64,000 bases of DNA from Desulfurococcales archaeon (GTDB taxonomy: Archaea; Thermoproteota; Thermoprotei_A; Sulfolobales; NBVN01): assembly GCA_015523295.1 (NCBI GenBank), contig WAKQ01000002.1, positions 1-64,000 of the forward strand, given 5' to 3'. The position numbers and the translations under genes are program-made. The notes below the pieces were generated by a model. The model saw only the letters and a program-made list of their open reading frames with translations, did not search any database and had not been told where the DNA came from. Below are positions 60,808 through 64,000 of this stretch, piece after piece. Within the stretch, counting starts at the first letter, position 1. Every line of letters starts with the position of its first letter.

Positions 60808-60821
60808 ATCAAAACACCCTA
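60805..60821 (-). promoter_or_regulatory. ribosome binding site deciding the CTG start of aIF1A
   Basis: On the minus strand AGGGTG (60820-60815) is followed by 7 bases (TTTTGAT) and CTG (60807-60805). The Shine-Dalgarno includes the stop TAG of NMD3, so the two genes are translationally linked. It is the best evidence for the CTG start because no other initiator is in frame upstream. Confidence 0.65.
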
Positions 60822-61853
60822 TATGAGTAGGTAGGGGATTCCCTTATAAATAAGTATTTTTACACGTGACCCTAAGTCAAGGATCTTCGGCGAGCTGACA
60901 TAGTATATATTGCCACTGTCGACAGCTTGAACAACTGCCTTACCGCCTTCATAGTTCAGGAGCCTCCCCTCGACTATGGCGTAGTCCTTGCCTGTGAGGA
61001 CTTGAAACCCCTTAGACCACAGTTCATCACGTTTAACGCTTAACATCCTCCCATCCGAAAGCCTTCTAAGAAATATAATCCCCTTTCGACTTAGCCCTAC
61101 AACTGTGTAGAGATCCTCATCGAATACAACTACATCACCGGGTAAAAGGCCTGGTACCCTAGCAGATATTGTCAGCTTCCCATGCTTCTTCCCACCCAAG
61201 TACCCGTAATCCTTCCAAGTCTGCTTAACATGGGCTGAGAACTCCTTCTTAAGGACTGAGGCTATGAGCCTAGCTGATGAGGGATCCCTCACACGGAGAT
61301 CAACCCCATCATGGCTTTCCTCGATCTTGACGACATTGCTGAATTCCTTTAGCTCGGTAACCCTGTCAGCAATTCTCCTGAAAACTTCATACCTAGGAGG
61401 ACCTTCAGATCTTATCTGTACCGTAGCTTCATAGGACTCATTTCTGATTGATGAGCATATTGGGCACAGCTTGTGCTTAACCTCGAAAAGCAAAGTGCCA
61501 TCCTGTTCCAACACGTGCTTACCGTACCTGCCTTTCACCCTGTAGAAAGCTTTATCCGAGACAACCTTGTCCACATTAACCTCCACATCTGTAAAACCCG
61601 GGTAGATTGACGACCTCTTAACTAAGGCCTTGTTTATGTATATCTCGAGAGCTTTAGCTATACTCCCATCTGTTGGGAGCCAGTCATTTCCCACGAGTAC
61701 TGAGCCGCAGGAAGGACATACGACTATCGTTATTTTACTGGGGAAACTAACAATCCTTCTCTCCTCTACAAAGTGCTTAGGGCATAGGCCATCTATTATT
61801 GGAGTGTTTTCATCCTCTTCAACACCGCACCTCACACAGAACCTTCTCCCCAA
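60819..61853 (-). CDS. nmd3: NMD3-family ribosome export/assembly protein
   Basis: A 344-residue archaeal NMD3. Zinc knuckles CVRCGVEEDENTPIIDGLC (about 6-24), CPSCG (about 47-51), and CPICSS near 135 are typical. The eIF5A-like and OB-type C-terminal domains (RVPGLLPGDVVVFDEDLYTVV) follow. In eukaryotes NMD3 escorts the 60S subunit; in archaea its role is probably large-subunit assembly or anti-association. It lies between DUF424 and aIF1A in the operon. Confidence 0.9.
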   Translation of the reverse strand: MGRRFCVRCGVEEDENTPIIDGLCPKHFVEERRIVSFPSKITIVVCPSCGSVLVGNDWLPTDGSIAKALEIYINKALVKRSSIYPGFTDVEVNVDKVVSDKAFYRVKGRYGKHVLEQDGTLLFEVKHKLCPICSSIRNESYEATVQIRSEGPPRYEVFRRIADRVTELKEFSNVVKIEESHDGVDLRVRDPSSARLIASVLKKEFSAHVKQTWKDYGYLGGKKHGKLTISARVPGLLPGDVVVFDEDLYTVVGLSRKGIIFLRRLSDGRMLSVKRDELWSKGFQVLTGKDYAIVEGRLLNYEGGKAVVQAVDSGNIYYVSSPKILDLGSRVKILIYKGIPYLLI

Positions 61854-61856
61854 GAC

Positions 61857-62180
61857 TCACATCCTCACAAATTGAGCATATGGAACCCCCTTAACCTTCA
61901 AAACAGCTTCAGGATGGATTATGCCTGCCTTGACGGCCTCACCTACTATTCTCTCACCAACGATCATTGCTGTGTATGCCGTTTTAAGCTGTTCCAATGC
62001 CTCATCAATGGAGGCTTCAATCCCCTTAAAGAACTCCTCGTTCACTACAAGCCTAATCTCTCCTGAGACGAAGACCCTGCCTAAAAGCTCCTTATCGCAA
62101 ACACCTACCACTCTCTTTACAGTGCCTGAACCATCCGCATACTCCTGGACCTTGACGTAAACCGCTACCTCTTCATCCAT
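61857..62180 (-). CDS. DUF424 family protein
   Basis: From ATG 62180 (62189 also possible) the product has about 107 residues. The pattern GVCDKELLGRVFVSGEIRLVVNEEFFKG, EALEQLKTAYTAMIVGERIVGEAVKAGIIHPEAVLKVKGVPYAQ matches the small DUF424 domain. The function is unknown, but it is usually found with initiation and ribosome genes, as here between aIF2-beta and NMD3. Confidence 0.8.
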   Translation of the reverse strand: MDEEVAVYVKVQEYADGSGTVKRVVGVCDKELLGRVFVSGEIRLVVNEEFFKGIEASIDEALEQLKTAYTAMIVGERIVGEAVKAGIIHPEAVLKVKGVPYAQFVRM

Positions 62181-62203
62181 GCAGCTCATACACCTTAATA
62201 GCT

Positions 62204-62623
62204 TTAGATAGGCTTTACAGGGGTCTCAGCCCCACAAGCCAGACACCTTATTATCCAGACCTTTCCCTGACGCTTTAACTCTGTTTGGTAGGAGCCACAT
62301 GTTTTACACTTGACGTAAGTGTCTAGGAATCTTTTGAAAAGCTGATTTATTGTCTGGGTTGAGACCCTGGAATATATCGTGAAGACCCCCGACTCATCTA
62401 TAGCACCTCTCGCAGCCAGCTCCTTGAGAAGATACCTTGAGCATATCCTGGGATCCCTCATAATGACATCGCAAACCTCCTTAAAGTTCCTGACCTTCGT
62501 CTGCACTCCCACATGAACGACCTCTAGCGGAGGTATGTCAGGGGGTGGAGGGCTCCTCCTCTCTGGTAGCTTACTATAGAGCCTGTCCAGCAATTTCTCA
62601 TAATCCAATACGTCCTCACCCAT
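62204..62623 (-). CDS. eif2b: translation initiation factor aIF2 beta subunit
   Basis: From ATG 62623 (GGTG 6 bases upstream), about 139 residues. It contains the eIF2-beta core (LDRLYSKLPERR; QTKVRNFKEVCDVIMRDPRICSRYLLKELAARGAIDESG) and a C-terminal zinc ribbon CKTCGSYQTELKRQGKVWIIRCLAC (about 109-133). aIF2 delivers initiator tRNA to the ribosome. It is the first gene of the operon. Its alpha and gamma subunits are not in this window. The C-terminal ribbon is intact. Confidence 0.93.
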   Translation of the reverse strand: MGEDVLDYEKLLDRLYSKLPERRSPPPPDIPPLEVVHVGVQTKVRNFKEVCDVIMRDPRICSRYLLKELAARGAIDESGVFTIYSRVSTQTINQLFKRFLDTYVKCKTCGSYQTELKRQGKVWIIRCLACGAETPVKPI

Positions 62624-62694
62624 AATGAGCACCTAAACCGATATAGTTCTGAAGCTTTTAAGTTAACTAACATCGATGTAGAAGGCAGGATGGG

Positions 62695-64000
62695 TTGAAG
62701 GTATACTTCGAGACATATGGGTGCGCTTTGAATAGGGCTGACACGTCAATAATGAAGCATATACTGCGGTCTAGGGGACATGAGATAGTTAAGGCTTTAG
62801 AAAATGCGGATGTCATAGTAATCAACACCTGTACCGTGAGACTTGATTCAGAGCTTAGGATGGTTAAACGGATTAAGGAGTTACAGAAGTTTGCCAAGGA
62901 GAAAGATGTTAAGCTAATTATAGCTGGATGTATGGCTTCTGCACAACCTTACACCCTCGCTAAAATAGCCCCTGAGGCGTCCCTCATCTCGCCACAGAAC
63001 ATCACCAGGATTGCAGAGGCTGTAGAAGGTGGCGGCAGGATCATCCTGTTAGGCGGTGAGAGAGACGTCTCCGTCCTTCATCCTTATGTGGAAGGTGTGT
63101 CTGCTGAAATACCTATAGCCGAGGGCTGCCTAGGCGATTGCGCGTTCTGCATAGTCAAGATCGCTAGGAGAAGGCTCAGATCCTACCCGACCTCCGTAAT
63201 CGTTAACGCTGTTCATGAGGCTGTGGCAAAGGGTGTAGTCGAGATAGACCTTACTGCACAGGACACAGGTTCCTACGGCATAGACATCAACGGCAGCCCA
63301 CTTCTCATCAAGCTGCTCTCAGAGATCTTAGAGAAGGTTAGGGGGAACTACCATATACGTGTGGGTATGATGAACCCCGACAGCCTAGTGAACATCTTAG
63401 ACGGATTTCTGGACATCCTGAAGCATCCTAAGGTCTTTAAGTATGTTCACCTACCCCTCCAGTCGGGCAGTGACGCCGTTCTTAAAATTATGAGGAGAAA
63501 GTACACCTATGATGAATATAGAGCACTTGTTAAGGAGTTGAGGAGGAAGATCCCGGGGATTAGTATTGCTACTGACATTATCGTGGGACATCCCGGTGAA
63601 GATGAGGATGACTTCAGGATGACTGTTGAAGCCGTCAAGGAGCTGGCCTTTGACAAGGTGCATATCGCCCAATATACTGTAAGGCCTAGGACTGCTGCAG
63701 CAGCCATGAAGCAGGTTCCAGACCCGGTCAAGAAGAGGAGGAGCACATGTCTGAGCAGGGTGGTCGAAGAGGTAGGGAAGAGCATTAACTTGTCCTATAT
63801 AGGTTCAATTGGTATGGCGTTGATATCTGGAAGATCATTTAGGGGTTCGTTAATCGGCAGACTGATAAATTACAAACCTGTTGTTATTCTGAGAAAAGAT
63901 TACATCGAAGGTGGGGAGGTTAGGCTTGGTGACACTGCGTTGGTCAGAGTTGATGAGGTAAGCTTTTATGACTTAAGAGGTGTGCCTCTCAACCCATCCA
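62695..64000 (+). CDS. MiaB/CDKAL1-family tRNA methylthiotransferase (3' part runs off the window)
   Basis: Translation from TTG 62695 gives more than 430 residues with no stop before the right edge. UPF0004 N-terminal domain: ETYGCALNRADT (about 5-16) and INTCTVR (near 42). The radical SAM motif is CLGDCAFC (about 144-151). GHPGEDEDDF (about 300) and a C-terminal TRAM domain start are present. The archaeal/eukaryotic CDKAL1 subtype adds 2-methylthio to t6A37 of tRNA. It is divergent from aIF2-beta. Confidence 0.9.
   Translation, partial: MKVYFETYGCALNRADTSIMKHILRSRGHEIVKALENADVIVINTCTVRLDSELRMVKRIKELQKFAKEKDVKLIIAGCMASAQPYTLAKIAPEASLISPQNITRIAEAVEGGGRIILLGGERDVSVLHPYVEGVSAEIPIAEGCLGDCAFCIVKIARRRLRSYPTSVIVNAVHEAVAKGVVEIDLTAQDTGSYGIDINGSPLLIKLLSEILEKVRGNYHIRVGMMNPDSLVNILDGFLDILKHPKVFKYVHLPLQSGSDAVLKIMRRKYTYDEYRALVKELRRKIPGISIATDIIVGHPGEDEDDFRMTVEAVKELAFDKVHIAQYTVRPRTAAAAMKQVPDPVKKRRSTCLSRVVEEVGKSINLSYIGSIGMALISGRSFRGSLIGRLINYKPVVILRKDYIEGGEVRLGDTALVRVDEVSFYDLRGVPLNPS

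Overview
The window looks like a 64 kb piece of chromosome from a hyperthermophilic crenarchaeote (Thermoproteota). The markers are the chromatin protein Cren7, a crenarchaeal-type OB-fold SSB, a crenarchaeal TFB with two of its four zinc ligands replaced, a free-standing editing paralog of ThrRS, RadA, NMD3, aIF1/aIF1A/aIF2-beta, an ESCRT-III-like protein and several intron-containing tRNA genes. SSB plus an ESCRT-III-like protein points away from Thermoproteales and toward a Desulfurococcales/Sulfolobales-like lineage; this is inference. Base composition looks even, with no insertion sequence, CRISPR array or prophage seen.

Layout: 1-8.7 kb holds the start of a lipid-linked glycosyl-phosphate transferase, a RimK-type ligase, an Lrp regulator, threonine dehydratase, a CitG-like protein, a rhomboid protease and small unknowns. 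8.7-24.4 kb is mostly information processing: tRNA-Gln and tRNA-Met, 5S rRNA, methionine aminopeptidase, tRNA-splicing endonuclease, GlyRS, tRNA-Thr, TFB, aIF1, Rpo12, SSB, ferredoxin and a tRNA-Ile2 with two introns. 24.5-31.7 kb is a tightly coupled operon of pilin, secretion ATPase, GspF/TadC-like platform, a 699-residue unknown and a VirB4/HerA-like ATPase, divergent from a small winged-helix gene. It resembles the Ups pilus and the Ced DNA-import motor joined in one transcript. 31.7-39.4 kb has Cren7, tRNA-Asn and tRNA-Tyr, a broken CPBP protease next to a decayed gap, a translin, an ESCRT-III-like protein and a tungsten aldehyde oxidoreductase. 39.5-45.6 kb has IleRS, a PfkB kinase and a tandem pair of eIF2B/ribose-1,5-bisphosphate-isomerase paralogs. 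45.6-54.1 kb on the minus strand carries a metallo-beta-lactamase nuclease, threonine synthase and a PreA-like dehydrogenase / SsnA-like amidohydrolase / carbamate kinase / two-carbamoyltransferase cluster that could recover ATP from ureido compounds. 54.2-64 kb has a HIT hydrolase, prepilin peptidase, RadA, ThrRS-ed, tRNA-Trp with two introns, the operon aIF2-beta / DUF424 / NMD3 / aIF1A / RIO1 / KH protein, and the start of a MiaB-family methylthiotransferase.

Three genes (prepilin peptidase, aIF1A, RIO1) have conserved N-termini reachable only from CTG codons, each behind a GGTG-type ribosome binding site. Four intergenic loci fit the C/D box sRNA pattern C - 11 to 13 nt - D' - C' - 11 to 12 nt - D, and a kink-turn-like hairpin precedes ileS. 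Many intergenic starts use GGTG or GAGGTGA Shine-Dalgarno sequences; I used these to move several starts inward.
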